From Cyrtodaria siliqua (Eukaryota; Mollusca; Bivalvia; Adapedonta; Hiatellidae): a stretch of 64,000 nt of DNA. The translations under genes and the position numbers were made by a program. Shown piece after piece: positions 31,685 through 45,392 of the stretch (position 1 is its first letter; each line of letters starts with the position of its first letter). The stretch lies in assembly GCA_037043455.1 (NCBI GenBank), contig JAWPHD010000131.1, positions 496,001 through 560,000 of the forward strand, given 5' to 3'. The notes below the pieces were generated by a model that worked only from the letters and a program-made list of their open reading frames with translations, was not told the origin of the DNA and did no database searches.

Positions 31685-32068
31685 TTTTTTGTATTATATT
31701 TACACGAGAATATTTGTGTTGTACTTATATTGCCTATTGATGCTGCCTTGTTGGTTAGAGATTAGATCATGGCAGGGATTTCTTTATTTACACTATCCTG
31801 TTTTAATGGGATGACAGTAGGGTAAGTGTGAGGTTTTGTGCACCCTAGAACCGGTTTAAACCCCCAGTGGTCTACATTGCCACTGACCGTTCCAAGGCAG
31901 TAGCCCTATTGTCAACCCTTTTGTGTTTGTGGTGTCGTTGCATTTATTATTACTTTTGCCTTCTTGTTTGTCTGTTTGCGTGTTTATTTCTGTGTTTGTG
32001 GTTGACTGTCCTCCTTGAATGCTGCTTTCCTTGTCCTATCTTTTTATATTTCTTTATACTATATCCCA
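31685..32068 (-). repeat. dispersed repeat family A, inverted copy
   Basis: Reverse complement of the unit at 9720-10055, over its full length and a little beyond (also GATGCTGCCTTGTTGGTTAG). Confidence 0.85.
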
Positions 32069-32405
32069 TTCAAATTGGTGGTAGCAGAAAAGAAGTCAGA
32101 AAATAATGACAACTGACAGCCGCTTTTGATTGATATGGTTAGAAATTACCAAAATATGTCATATAGACATCTTGACTCGGAAGTATAAAACTACCCTAAT
32201 GATGGGAGTTCCTTAAACATGTTAAACAGGAATCATTTTTATCATCCACGAATGGTCAATACTTCATTAATTTCTCTAAACCGAGGATCTGATCAAATCT
32301 TGCATTCCCATCCCTCAAAAATATGGCGGGCATAAAAACATAAAATCTGTTACTAACATAAAGAGTAAATGGTCAAAAAAGTATACAAATTTATCCGATA
32401 ATTAA

Positions 32406-32590
32406 CATGACGCCAGTTGTCAATCACCTATCCATTTCAACCAATCAAACCAATACGATACCTACAACAAACAATATATAGCACGTGCAACTGTATTACA
32501 AAGCATGTGTAACTGTATTATAATATAACCTATTGTCAATATTCTTCGACCTCAACAACAGGAAAGAGATATCTAAGTACTGGCGTTATG
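32406..32590. mobile_element. 185-bp piggyBac-like MITE, copy 2
   Basis: TTAA at 32402-32405 and 32591-32594. Left end CATGACGCCAGT, right end ACTGGCGTTATG. The interior matches copy 1 (AACCAATCAAACCAATAC, AATATAACCTATTGTCAATA). Confidence 0.85.
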
Positions 32591-32954
32591 TTAATTGTTT
32601 ACCTCGACCACCTGTACCCTGACAATTTAGACTAGAAAACTGGCACTGTACCACAAATATATATCTCTATTAAATATATATATATAATTATGTATCTCTA
32701 TGACAATTACACAACAATAATGAATATTTAAAAATATGGATGGACAATCAAGGCAATGTTACAAATATATAGGTTATTGTACAGGTACATATTTTGGCAA
32801 TTCTACTAATATATTAATGCTATTTTAGAGAAAATTGTTCATCTTAATATATTTTGTCCAAAATTTCTAAATGAAATTATATCAGACCTGCCAACTGTCT
32901 TAAATCAATGTATGCTAATGACTTTAGTGAAATGACAACTTATATGTCATATAA

Positions 32955-33800
32955 AATGGCTAAAATAAACAGTGTTATGGAATGGCTTTTATTTTCATGT
33001 AAACTGTATAAATCAACAATGGCATAGCTTTGATGGTTTTGTAAACTGTCTAAAAGTAGCATTGTTATGTACACTGTCTAAAAATCAAGTGCTATGGAAT
33101 GGCTTTTTTTATGTTAACTGTCTAAAACTAACAGTGTTATGGAAAGGCTATTATTTATCAAACTGTCTAAAAATAAGCAGTGCTATGGAATGGCTTTTTT
33201 TCAAGTAAACTGTCTAAAACTAACAGTCTTATGTCATGTAAACTGTCAAAAATAATAATTCATTTGTAATGACTATTATTTATTCAACTGTCTAAAATCA
33301 ACAGTGCTATGGAATGTGCTTTTTTTCATGTAAACTGTCTAAAACTAACAGTGTTATGGAATAGTTATCTTTGATTTGTCATGTAAACTGTCTAAAACTA
33401 ACAGTGTTATGGAATGGTTATCTTTGATTTGTCATGTAAACTGTCTAAAACTAACAGTGTTATGGAATGGTTATCTTTGATTTGTCATGTAAACTGTCTA
33501 AAAGTAACAGTGTTATGGAATGGTTATCTTTGATTTGTCATGTAAACTGTCTAAAACTAACAGTGTTATGGAATGGTTATCTTTGATTTGTCATGTAAAC
33601 TGTCAAAAAAGGTCTTGTAAAGACTATTATTTGTCATAACTGTCTAAAATCAACAGTGATGTGGACATGATATAGATTATCTAAAAATCAGCAATGTTAT
33701 GAAATGGCTTTGATTTTTCATGTAAACTGTCTAAAATAAAGTGTTATGTAATATATTTATGTAATATATATTATTTGTCATGTAAACTGTCTAAATTCAG
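32955..33800. repeat. ~53-bp minisatellite
   Basis: Units of ATGTAAACTGTCTAAAACTA + ACAGTGTTATGGAATGG + a T-rich stretch. The copies between 33360 and 33600 are almost identical; those to the left are diverged. Confidence 0.9.
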
Positions 33801-34599
33801 CAGTATGCAGTGTATCACAATAAGCACAAAGTATCTCAATGTTTTTTACAATTACCAAAAATGTCATATAATTATCACAAAACATTCACCAATTTTACAA
33901 TATGGATAAGTATTAGTTTGCTAATGTAACAATGTGTAATTATGAATTATGAAAAAAACATGATAATTGATATTATTTATTTTTATAGATATGAATTAAA
34001 AGAAATTATCTGAGTGATAGTATAATCCATCAACATCAGTTACATTACTGTTTTACTTTAAAGGCAGAGTATGCTTATTAACACATAAACTGAAACAGTT
34101 GACGAAGTACTCGGCAGCGTTACAACTAGAGAAATACGCTAAGAAATAAAATTAAACTGAACACACTATGCCGAATACATATTTGTGTACTAATTACGCT
34201 GTACCCCCCTACACGCCGCGCCAATGCTAAGCACACCACAGGAAGTGTGCAGATCCAAAATTAATGGTTTATTTTTAGCACAGGTAATGTTTATGTAAAC
34301 ACAGGAGTTAAAAAGTCAGCGTGCCTTTTTAACGAAGTGTACATTTCTGATCAGTTTCTTGATCAGTTTCTATTAACGGCTGGGTACATCGGGGGATTTA
34401 ATGCATATTTGACTGTAATATTATACATAAATACTTGACACAGTCTCTATCATCTCTGTTAAGGTTATAAGCATATTCTGACATTAAATGCATAACTCAG
34501 TGAATAGTTTAGTTGTCTTATTTGCATGTTTCAGTAAATGATTTAGTTACAATTCACAAGGTATGACTCGCATCGCATTTCACTTACTTTCTGTGCTCT

Positions 34600-34985
34600 T
34601 TTTTAGTCTAAGAATGATTGTCACACAAATACCGATGCAAAGATTTCCACCAATATTACAATACTCCAGTTATAAATAACACATCAATATCGGCCAATAT
34701 CGGGTTTCATTTAGTCAAATGTTCACCAATGTTACAATAGTAAGTTATGAATAACAATTCATTTACAATCTGGTTTCACCATTTAGACAAATGTTCACCA
34801 ATATTACAATACTAAGGTACGAATAACCCATAAATATCTGCCCATATCTGGATTGGCATTCAGACAAATGTTCACCAATGTTCACCAATGTTACAATAGT
34901 AAGTTATGAATAACAATTTAATCTGGTTTCCCAATTTAGACAAATGTTCACCAATGTTACAATAGTAAGGCATGAATTGCAATAT
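34600..34985. repeat. ~100-bp tandem repeat downstream of the channel gene
   Basis: Four copies with ACAAATGTTCACCAATGTTA and GAATAAC. It begins about 20 bases beyond the channel stop codon, so it probably lies in the 3' UTR. Confidence 0.8.
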
Positions 34986-35001
34986 ATATGACACCTGGCA
35001 T

Positions 35002-35160
35002 TTAGACATTGACTTTCCCCAGTTTGGCGTCCTTCAGGTTTATCGTCTTGGTAAACATGGCCGTCTTCTTCATCTTCTTCCAACGACTCTGTGACATCTT
35101 CTCTTTCTGTTTTCTTCTTTGTTCCTCCCTTGCTACTCGTCTTTCTTCTTTCTCTCTTTC
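35002..35160 (-). CDS. TRPV-type channel, last coding exon
   Basis: A TATATTTTAG acceptor (35161 on) precedes 52 codons and a TAA. The peptide is strongly basic and probably helical: EREKEERRVAREEQRRKQKE, then KKMKKTAMFTKTINLKDAKL. It is the cytoplasmic C-terminal tail. The phase is 0, matching the exon at 36546-36671. A longer minus-strand frame over this place is in the wrong phase and is not used. Confidence 0.85.
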   Translation of the reverse strand, partial: EREKEERRVAREEQRRKQKEKMSQSRWKKMKKTAMFTKTINLKDAKLGKVNV

Positions 35161-35339
35161 CTAAAATATACATGATTATATAAACACATCATATTACTCT
35201 TTTGTTAAATAAGTTTTCCACTTGTTGTCACTCTTTACCTATTGTTTGGGGCGCTTGTTTCAGCCAAAGGTTTTTCGGTCTGTTTGTCTTTTTTTGGTGG
35301 TAATCGAAAATTTAGGTCACCATCTTCAAAATGCCCTTA

Positions 35340-35664
35340 GGGGCTGGCGTGGCGCAGTCGGTAGCGCGGCGGATTTGTAACCGGAGGCCCCGGGTTTAAT
35401 CCTCCGTGGTGCCACTGAGTTCCGTCGGTGTGTTCTTGGGCAAGACACTTTACCTTAGCCTCGTCCGTCGGATGGGGACGTAAACCGGGCGGTCCCGTGT
35501 ATCGGTCTATCCTCCGAGCACGTTAAAGAACCATAGGAATCTATTCGATAATAAGAGTAGGGCAGGTTCCCGGATTCCTATGTATCCTTCCCCTCTCTCT
35601 GGGGCGGCTCTAAATAACCTATACTGTGTTGATGAGCCGTTAAACAACATTCAATTCAATTCAA
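35340..35664 (+). mobile_element. tRNA-derived SINE, copy 2, with 15-bp target duplication
   Basis: Same family as 3131-3428, nearly identical. TTCAAAATGCCCTTA flanks it at 35325-35339 and 35665-35679, with no mismatch, so it is a young insertion into the last intron of the channel gene. It keeps the GATAATAAGAGTAGGGCAGG segment that founded the 73-bp array at 60824-62425. Confidence 0.95.
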
Positions 35665-36545
35665 TTCAAAATGCCCTTATCTAGAATCGTCCATGTTTCT
35701 TATATAACCCCCAGTGAAATGCGTGTACTTGTTTTCCTGGTTTTGCAATATGGTGCATCGTGACATCGCGTCGTGGAACATTCTACTTTTGCACAAAGGT
35801 AATATTTTTTAAGGGAAACACTGTTTTTTCAAGTAAAGTTTTCTCAAAATATCTTAACAAATAAGCAATGCATTCAAAAGGAAAACCAATTTCTTTAACG
35901 AAAGAAGTCATGGAATGAATCAGCAGGGTCTATTTATGTTTTACAAAAGAATATCTTACAGGTTTTCCATTCGTTTCAAAAGTCAAAATTGAAGAATGGG
36001 TCGCACATGCACTGGGTGTATCAAGGCGGTCTGTTGACTGATGTCTTATGGAGCCATCAAAGAGTAACAGTACTAAATTATATATATATATATTAAATAA
36101 GCATAAGTTCTTGGCCAAGTTGTATTAAAATTTGTCCTATTTACTGGGCAAACTGAAATCTCTCCTTTCTGGGGGCGGGAGCATTTGTACACCGGTTCAG
36201 CACACAAAACCCATACAGTCATACAGATATGTAAAAAAAATGTTTAAACTGTATTCACTATAAAGCTTTTTATTGTTATCAATAGTTAACCTCAAGCGTA
36301 GAAGACTGCTACAAGTATATCAAACACCTGGGAAAAGGAAGATGCTAGAATGTAGTGCTAGAAGCCAAAATATTGCATTTTTCGTTAAATCAGGGGTCAT
36401 AACTCTGAAGTTTATTTTCCGATAAATGTGGTAAAAAAATTTGGTAAAGATCAGATGGACGGACTGACGGAACAACGACAGACCATTGCATAACCCCTAC
36501 TGGCAAAGGGCTGGCTGTGAAAACTGTATTAGAAACAGTACTTAC

Positions 36546-36671
36546 CGACTGATACCACCTGATGGGGAACGCCCGACGGCCATCAAGGGCTGGCTGTGAA
36601 TATTGTACCTGGTACTTCTGTCTCTCCTTGGTAGTGACACTCTGCTCCACCACCAGCACTATCTTAGCCCA
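36546..36671 (-). CDS. TRPV-type channel, post-S6 exon
   Basis: 42 codons, phase 0 at both ends, with a TTCCTACAG acceptor and a GTAAGT donor (36540-36545). It encodes WAKIVLVVEQSV and then YSQPALDGRRAF, the conserved cytoplasmic segment after S6 in invertebrate TRPV (Nanchung/OCR) channels. It joins the S6 exon 10 kb upstream across a satellite-filled intron. Confidence 0.9.
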
Positions 36672-36779
36672 CTGTAGGAATAAACGAGAAAAATGTTCTT
36701 GAAATTTGTAAAGCTCAACTGTGTTACAGTAAAATAAAGTTGCAGATTCAACTCAATTTGGCTTTCTCTTACGACTTGC

Positions 36780-37404
36780 TCATATCTGAACCATAAATCT
36801 GCTTCTGAACAGCCTTATATACGTCTAAACAGAAAATCTATTCCTGAACCCCTTTAAAGCTTCTTGAACCAAATACGTCCCCTGAAAGACCTGTCACAAA
36901 TATCTGCCACTAAACACTGACCAACCATATATCTTTCCTTGAATCCCCTACCCTTGAACCCCTTCAACCTGTCTCAAGCATATATCTGTCATTCAACTCC
37001 TATAGTACATGTCTGAACGACACATCTGTTACTGAATCCACTCCTACCTGTCTGAACCTAAACCTGCCCCTGAACCCATGCCTGATATAATTATATGGTC
37101 TGAATCATGTATTAACCCCTAAACCCCATCGATGCTGAACCATATATCCGCCCGTGAACCTCTCCTATATGTCTCAATTATATATCTGCCCCTGAAAACC
37201 CTCATATCTGTCCCAAACGCCATCAGATCTGAATGACATATCTACCCCTGAATCCCCTCATGCTGGAAAGACATATCTGCCCCAAATGCCATCAGGTCTG
37301 AATGACATATCCGCCCCTCAACCTCCTCATGTTTGAAGGACATATCTGCCCCTACACCCCCACATATCTGACATATCTCTCCCTGAGCCCCTCCTAATGT
37401 CTCA
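36780..37404. repeat. degenerate ~40-bp repeat, left flank of the 43-bp array
   Basis: Diverged copies of CCTACCTGTCTGAACC + ATATCTGCCCCTGAACCCCT. The same family lies at 46450-46732, next to the S6 exon. At about 37405 it passes without a break into the 43-bp array. Confidence 0.8.
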
Positions 37405-40400
37405 ACCATATATCTGCCCACAGACATCCAGACACGCCTGAGCAGCCTCAGTATATCTGCCCACAGACATCCAGACACACCTGAGCAGCCTCAGAATATC
37501 TGCCCACAGACATCCAGACACACCTGAGCAGCCTCAGTATATCTGCCCACAGACATCCAGACACGCCTGAGCAGCCTCAGTATATCTGCCCACAGACATC
37601 CAGACACACCTGAGCAGCCTCAGTATATCTGCCCACAGACATCCAGACACACCTGAACAGCCTCAGTATATCTGCAAACAGACATGCCTGAGCAGCCTCA
37701 GTATATCTGCACAGAGACATCCAGACTTGCCTGAGCAGTCTCAGTTTATCTGCCAACAGACATCCAGACACACCTGAGCAGCCTCAGTATATCTGCCCAG
37801 AGACATCCAGACACACATTAACAGCCTCAGTATATCTGCCAACAGACATCCAGACACACCTGAGCAGCCTCAGTATATCTACCCACAGACATCCAGACAC
37901 GCCTGAGCAGCCTCAGTATATCTGCCCACAGACATCCAGACACACCTGAACAGTCTCAGTATATCTGCCCACAGACATCCTGACACGCCTCAGCAGCCTC
38001 AGTATATCTGCCCACAGACATCCAGACTTGCCTGAGCAGCCTCAGTATATCTGACCAACAGACATCCAGACACACCTGAGCAGCATCAGTATATCTGCCC
38101 ACAGACATCCAGACACGCCTGAGCAGCCTCAGTATATCTGCCCACAGACATCCAGACACGCCTGAGCAGCCTCAGTATATCTGCCAACAGACATCCAGAC
38201 TTGCCTGAGCAGCCTCAGTATATCTGCACACAGACATCCAGACACACATGAGCAGCCTCAGTATATCTGCCCACAGACATCCAGACATACCTGAGCAGCC
38301 TCAGAATATCTGCCCACAGACATGCCTGAGCAGCCTGAGTATATCTGCCCACAGAGATCCAGACACACCTGAGCAGTCTCAGTATATCTGCCCACAGACA
38401 TCCAGACACACCTGAGCAGCCTCAGTATATCTGCCCACAGACATCCAGACATGCCTGAGCAGCCTCAGTATATCTGCCCACAGACATCCAGACACGCCTG
38501 AGCAGCCTCAGTATATCTGCCCACAGACATCCAGACATGCCTGAGCAGCCTCAGTATATCTGCCAACAGACATCCAGACATGCCTGAGCAGCCTCAGTAT
38601 ATCTGCCCACAGACATCCAGACACGCCTGAGCAGCATCAGTATATCTGCAAACAGACATCCAGACACACCTGAGCAGCCTCAGTATATCTGCAAACAGAC
38701 ATCCAGACACACCTGAGCAGCCTCAGTATATCTGCCCACAGACATCCAGACATGCCTGAGCAGCCTCAGTATATCTGCCCACAGACATCCAGACACACCT
38801 GGAGCAGCCTCAGTATATCTGCCCACAGACATCCAGACACGCCTGAGCAGCATCAGTATATCTGCAAACAGACATCCAGACACGCCTGAGCAGCCTCAGT
38901 ATATCTGCAAACAGACATCCAGACACGCCTGAGCAGCCTCAGTATATCTGCCCACAGACATCCAGACACGCCTGAGCAGCCTCAGTATATCTGTCCACAG
39001 ACATCCAGACACGCCTGAGCAGCCTCAGTATATCTGCCCACAGACATCCAGACACGCCTGAGCAGCCTCAGTATATCTGACCACAGACATCCAGACACGC
39101 CTGACCAGCCTCAGTATATCTGCCCACAGACATCCAGACACGCCTGAGCAGCCTCAGTATATCTGCCCACAGACATCCAGACACGCCTGAGCAGCCTCAG
39201 TATATCTGACCACAGACATCCAGACACGCCTGAGCAGCCTCAGTATATCTGCCCACAGACATCCAGACACGCCTGAGCAGCCTCAGTATATCTGCCCACA
39301 GACATCCAGACACGCCTGAGCAGCCTCAGTATATCTGTCCACAGACATCCAGACACGCCTGAGCAGCCTCAGTATATCTGTCCACAGACATCCAGACACG
39401 CCTGAGCAGCCTCAGTATATCTGACCACAGACATCCAGACACGCCTGAGCAGCCTCAGTATATCTGCCCACAGACATCCAGACACGCCTGAGCAGCCTCA
39501 GTATATCTGACCACAGACATCCAGACACGCCTGAGCAGCCTCAGTATATCTGCCCACAGACATCCAGACACGCCTGAGCAGCCTCAGTATATCTGTCCAC
39601 AGACATCCAGACACGCCTGAGCAGCCTCAGTATATCTGACCACAGACATACAGACACGCCTGAGCAGCCTCAGTATATCTGTCCACAGACATCCAGACAC
39701 GCCTGAGCAGCCTCAGTATATCTGACCACAGACATACAGACACACCTGAGCAGCCTCAGTATATCTGCCCACAGACATCCAGACACGCCTGAGCAGCCTC
39801 AGTATATCTGCCCACAGACATCCAGACATGCCTGATCAGCCTCAGTATATCTGCAAACAGACATCCAGACACGCCTGAGCAGCCTCAGTATATCTGCCCA
39901 CAGACATCCAGACACGCCTGAGCATCCTCAGTATATCTGCCCACAGACATCCAGACACGCTTGAGCAGCCTCAGTATATCTGCCAACAGACAACCAGACA
40001 CACCTGAGCAGCTTCAGTATATCTGCCGAAAAACATCCAGACACGTCTGAGCAGCCTCAGTATATCTGCCCACAGACATCCAGACACACCTGAGCAGCCT
40101 CAGTATATCTGCCAACAGACATCCAGACTTGCCTGAGCAGCCTCAGTATATCTGCACAGAGACATCCAGACACACCTGAGCAGCCTCAGTATATCTGCCC
40201 ACAGACATCCAGACATGCCTGAGCAGCCTCAGTATATCTGCCAACAGACATCCAGACACACCTGAGCAGCCTCAGTATGTCTGCCAACAGACATCCAGAC
40301 TTGCCTGAGCAGCCTCAGTATATCTGCACACAGACATCCATACATGCCTGAGCAGCCACAGTAAATCTGCCCACAGACATCCACACACCTGAGCAGCCTC

Positions 40401-43400
40401 CGTATATCTGCCAACAGACATCCAGACACACCTGAGCAGCCTCAGTATATCTGCCCACAGACATCCAGACACGCCTGAGCAGCCTCAGTATATCTGTCTA
40501 CAGACATCCAGACACACCTGAGCAGCCTCAGTATATCTGCAAACAGACATCCAGACACACCTGAGCAGCCTCAGTATATCTGCCCACAGACATCCAGACA
40601 TGCCTGAGCAGCCTCAGTATATCTGCCCACAGACATCCAGACACACCTGAGCAGCCTCAGTATATCTGCAAACAGACATCCAGACACACCTGAGCAGCCT
40701 CAGTATATCTACCAAAAGACATCCAGTCTTGCCTGAGCAGCCTCAGTATATCTGCCCACAGACATCCAGACTTGCCTGAGCAGCCTCAGTATATCTACCA
40801 AAAGACATCCAGACTTGCCTGAGCAGCCTCCGTATATCTACCAAAAGACATCCAAACACACCTGAGCAGCCTCAGTATATCTACCAAAAGACATCCAAAC
40901 ATGCCTGAGCAGCCTCAGTATATCTGTCCACAGACATCCAGACATGCCTGAGCAGCCTCAGTATATCTGTCCACAGACATCCAGACACACCTGAGCAGCC
41001 TCAGTATATCTGCACACAGACATCCATACATGCCTGAGCAGCCTCAGTATATCTGCCCACAGACATCCAGACACACCTGGAGCAGCCTCAGTATATCTGC
41101 CCACAGACATCCAGACATGCCTGAGCAGCCTCAGTATATCTGTCCACAGACATCCAGACACACCTGAGCAGCCTCAGTATATCTGCACACAGACATCCAT
41201 ACACGCCTGAGCAGCCTCAGTAAATCTGCCCACAGACATCCAGACACACCTGAGCAGCCTCAGTATATCTGCCCACAGACATCCAGACACACCTGAGCAG
41301 CCTCAGTATATCTGCCCACAGACATCCAGACATGCCTGAGCAGCCTCAGTATATCTGCCCACAGACATCCAGACACACCTGGAGCAGCCTCAGTATATCT
41401 GCCCACAGACATCCAGACATGCCTGAGCAGCCTCCGTATATCTGCCCACAGACATCCAGACACACCTGAGCAGCCTCAGTATATCTGCCCACAGACATCC
41501 AGACACACCTGAGCAGCCTCAGTATATCTGCCCACAGACATCCAGACATGCCTGAGCAGCCTCAGTATATCTGTCCACAGACATCCAGACACACCTGAGC
41601 AGCCTCAGTATATCTGCACACAGACATCCATACACGCCTGAGCAGCCTCAGTAAATCTGCCCACAGACATCCAGACACACCTGAGCAGCCTCAGTATATC
41701 TGCCCACAGACATCCAGACACACCTGAGCAGCCTCAGTATATCTGCCCACAGACATCCAGACATGCCTGAGCAGCCTCAGTATATCTGCCCACAGACATC
41801 CAGACACACCTGGAGCAGCCTCAGTATATCTGCCCACAGACATCCAGACATGCCTGAGCAGCCTCCGTATATCTGACCACAGACATCCAGACTTGCCTGA
41901 GCAGCCTCAGTATATCTGCCAACAGACACCAGACACACATGAGCAGCCTCAGTATATCTGCAAACAGACATCCAGACACACCTGAGCAGCCTCAGTATAT
42001 CTGCAAACAGACATCCAGACACACCTGAGCAGCCTCAGTATATCTGCCCACAGACATCCAGACATGCCTGAGCAGCCTCAGTATATCTGCCCACAGACAT
42101 CCAGACACACCTGAGCAGCCTCAGTATATCTGCCCACAGACATCCAGACACACCTGAGCAGCCTCAGTATATCTGACCACAGACATCCAGACACGCCTGA
42201 GCAACCTCAGTATATCTGCCCACAGACATCCAGACACATTGAGCAGCCTCAGTATATCTGTCCACAGACATCCAGACATGCCTGAGCAGCCTCAGTATAT
42301 CTGCCCACAGACATCCAGACACACCTGAGCAACCTCAGTATATCTGCCCACAGACATCCAGACATGCCTGAGCAGCCTCAGTATATCTGCCCACAGACAT
42401 CCAGACACACCTGAGCAACCTCAGTATATCTGCCCACAGACATCCAGACACACCTGAGCAGCCTCAGTATATCTGCCCACAGACATCCAGACACACCTGA
42501 GCAGCCTCAGTATATCTGCCCACAGACATCCAGACACACCTGAGCAACCTCAGTATATCTGCCCACAGACATCCAGACACACCTGAGCAGCCTCAGTATA
42601 TCTGCCCACAGACATCCAGACACACCTGAGCAGCCTGAGTATATCTGCCCACAGACATCCAGACATGCCTGAGCAGCCTCCGTATATCTGCCCACAGACA
42701 TCCAGACACACCTGAGCAGCCTCAGTATATCTGTCCACAGACATCCAGACACACCTGAGCAGCCTCAGTATATCTGCACACAGACATCCATACACGCCTG
42801 AGCAGCCTCAGTAAATCTGCCCACAGACATCCAGACACACCTGAGCAGCCTCAGTATATCTGCCCACAGACATCCAGACACACATGAGCAGCCTCAGTAT
42901 ATCTGCCCACAGACATCCAGACATGCCTGAGCAGCCTCAGTATATCTGCCCACAGACATCCAGACACACCTGGAGCAGCCTCAGTATATCTGCCCACAGA
43001 CATCCAGACATGCCTGAGCAGCCTCCGTATATCTGACCACAGACATCCAGACACACCTGAGCAGCCTCAGTATGTCTGCCAACAGACATCCATACACGCC
43101 TGAGCAGCCTCAGTATATCTGCAAACAGACATCCAGACACACCTGAGCAGCCTCAGTATATCTGCCCACAGACATCCAGACATGCCTGAGCAGCCTCCGT
43201 ATATCTGACCACAGACATCCAGACTTGCCTGAGCAGCCTCAGTATATCTGCCAACAGACACCAGACACACATGAGCAGCCTCAGTATATCTGCAAACAGA
43301 CATCCAGACACACCTGAGCAGCCTCAGTATATCTGCAAACAGACATCCAGACACACCTGAGCAGCCTCAGTATATCTGCCCACAGACATCCAGACATGCC

Positions 43401-45390
43401 TGAGCAGCCTCAGTATATCTGCCCACAGACATCCAGACACACCTGAGCAGCCTCAGTATGTCTGCCAACAGACATCCATACACGCCTGAGCAGCCTCAGT
43501 ATATCTGCAAACAGACATCCAGACACACCTGAGCAGCCTCAGTATATCTGCCCACAGACATCCAGACATGCCTGAGCAGCCTCAGTATATCTGCCCACAG
43601 ACATCCAGACACACCTGAGCAGCCTCAGTATGTCTGCCAACAGACATCCATACACGCCTGAGCAGCCTCAGTATATCTGCAAACAGACATCCAGACACAC
43701 CTGAGCAGCCTCAGTATATCTGCCCACAGACATCCAGACATGCCTGAGCAGCCTCAGTATATCTGCCCACAGACATCCAGACACACCTGAGCAGCCTCAG
43801 TATATCTGCCCACAGACATCCAGACATGCCTGAGCAGCCTCAGTATATCTGCCCACAGACATCCAGACACACCTGAGCAGCCTCAGTATGTCTGCCAACA
43901 GACATCCATACACGCCTGAGCAGCCTCAGTATATCTGCAAACAGACATCCAGACACACCTGAGCAGCCTCAGTATATCTGCCCACAGACATCCAGACATG
44001 CCTGAGCAGCCTCAGTATATCTGCCCACAGACATCCAGACTTGCCTGAGCAGCCTCAGAATATCTGCCCACAGACATCCAGACACACCTGAGCAGCCTCA
44101 GTATATCTGCCCACAGACATCCAGACACACCTGAGCAGCCTCAGTATATCTGCCCACAGACATGCTTGAGCAGCCTCAGTATATCTGCCTACAGACATCC
44201 AGACACACCTGAGCAACCTCAGTATATCTGCCCACAGACATCCAGACACATAGAGCAGCCTCAGTATATCTGTCCACAGACATCCAGACATGCCTGAGCA
44301 GCCTCAGTATATCTGCCCACAGACATCCAGACACACCTGAGCAACCTCAGTATATCTGCCCACAGACATCCAGACACATTGAGCAGCCTCAGTATATCTG
44401 TCCACAGACATCCAGACATGCCTGAGCAGCCTCAGTATATCTGCCCACAGACATCCAGACACACCTAAGCAGCCTCAGTATATCTGCCCACAGACATCCA
44501 GACACACCTGAGCAGCCTCAGTATATCTGCCCACAGACATCCAGACACACCTAAGCAGCCTCAGTATATCTGCCCACAGACATCCAGACACACCTGAGCA
44601 GCCTCAGTATATCTGCCCACAGACATCCAGACATGCCTGAGCAGCCTCAGTATATCTGACCACAGACATCCAGACACACCTGAGCAGCCTCAGTATATCT
44701 GCCCACAGACATCCAGACATGCCTGAGCAGCCTCAGTATATCTGCCCACAGACATCCAGACTTGCCTGAGCAGCCTCAGTATATCTGCCCACAGACATTC
44801 AGACACACCTGAGCAGCCTCAGTATATCTGCCAACAGACATCCAGACACACCTGAGCAGCCTCACTATATCTGCCCACAGACATCCAGATATGCCTGAGC
44901 AGCCTCAGTATATCTGCAAACAGACATCCAGACACACCTGAGCAGCCTCACTATATCTGCCCACAGACATCCAGACACACCTGAGCAGCCTCAGTATATC
45001 TGCCCACAGACATCCAGACACACCTGAGCAGTCTCAGTATATCTGCAAACAGACATCCAGACACACCTGAGCAGCCTCAGTATATCTGCCCACAGACATC
45101 CAGACACACCTGAGCAGCCTCAGTATATCTGCCAACAGACATCCAGACACACCTGAGCAGCCTCAGTATATCTGCCCACAGACATCCAGACACACCTAAG
45201 CAGTCTCAGTTTATCTGCACACAGACATCCAGTCATGCCTGAGCAGCCTCAGTATATCTGCCCACAGACATCCAGACATGCCTGAGCAGCCTCAGTATAT
45301 CTGCCCACAGACATCCAGACACACCTAAGCAGTCTCAGTATATCTGCCCACAGACATCCAGACATGCCTGAGCAGCCTCGGTAGATAAGG
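37405..45390. repeat. ~8-kb minisatellite, 43-bp unit, ~185 copies
   Basis: The unit is CCTGAGCAGCCTCAGTATAT + CTGCCCACAGACATCCAGACACA. Variants cluster: CACGCC with TCTGACCAC or TCTGTCCAC dominates 38880-39980, and CACACC dominates elsewhere. Marked segments recur at multiples of 43 (GTAAATCTGCCCACAG near 41220 and 41650; CCATACACGCC near 43457, 43629, 43887), which shows block duplication. The minus strand carries CAG|GTGTGT in CACACC units. The 64-95 residue frames here are artefacts. It lies in one intron of the channel gene. Confidence 0.95.
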
Positions 45391-45392
45391 CC

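Noticed and set aside
34904..35173. 89-codon minus frame over the last channel exon
   Set aside because: It reads a different phase from the splice-compatible frame, which gives the basic tail and a TAA at 35002.
3131..35415. tRNA genes at 3131 and 35340
   Set aside because: tRNA-like heads are followed by the same SINE body in both, and one has a target duplication around the whole unit.
37242..45390. Many 64-95 codon minus frames as a gene family
   Set aside because: All are the 43-bp unit read in three phases.
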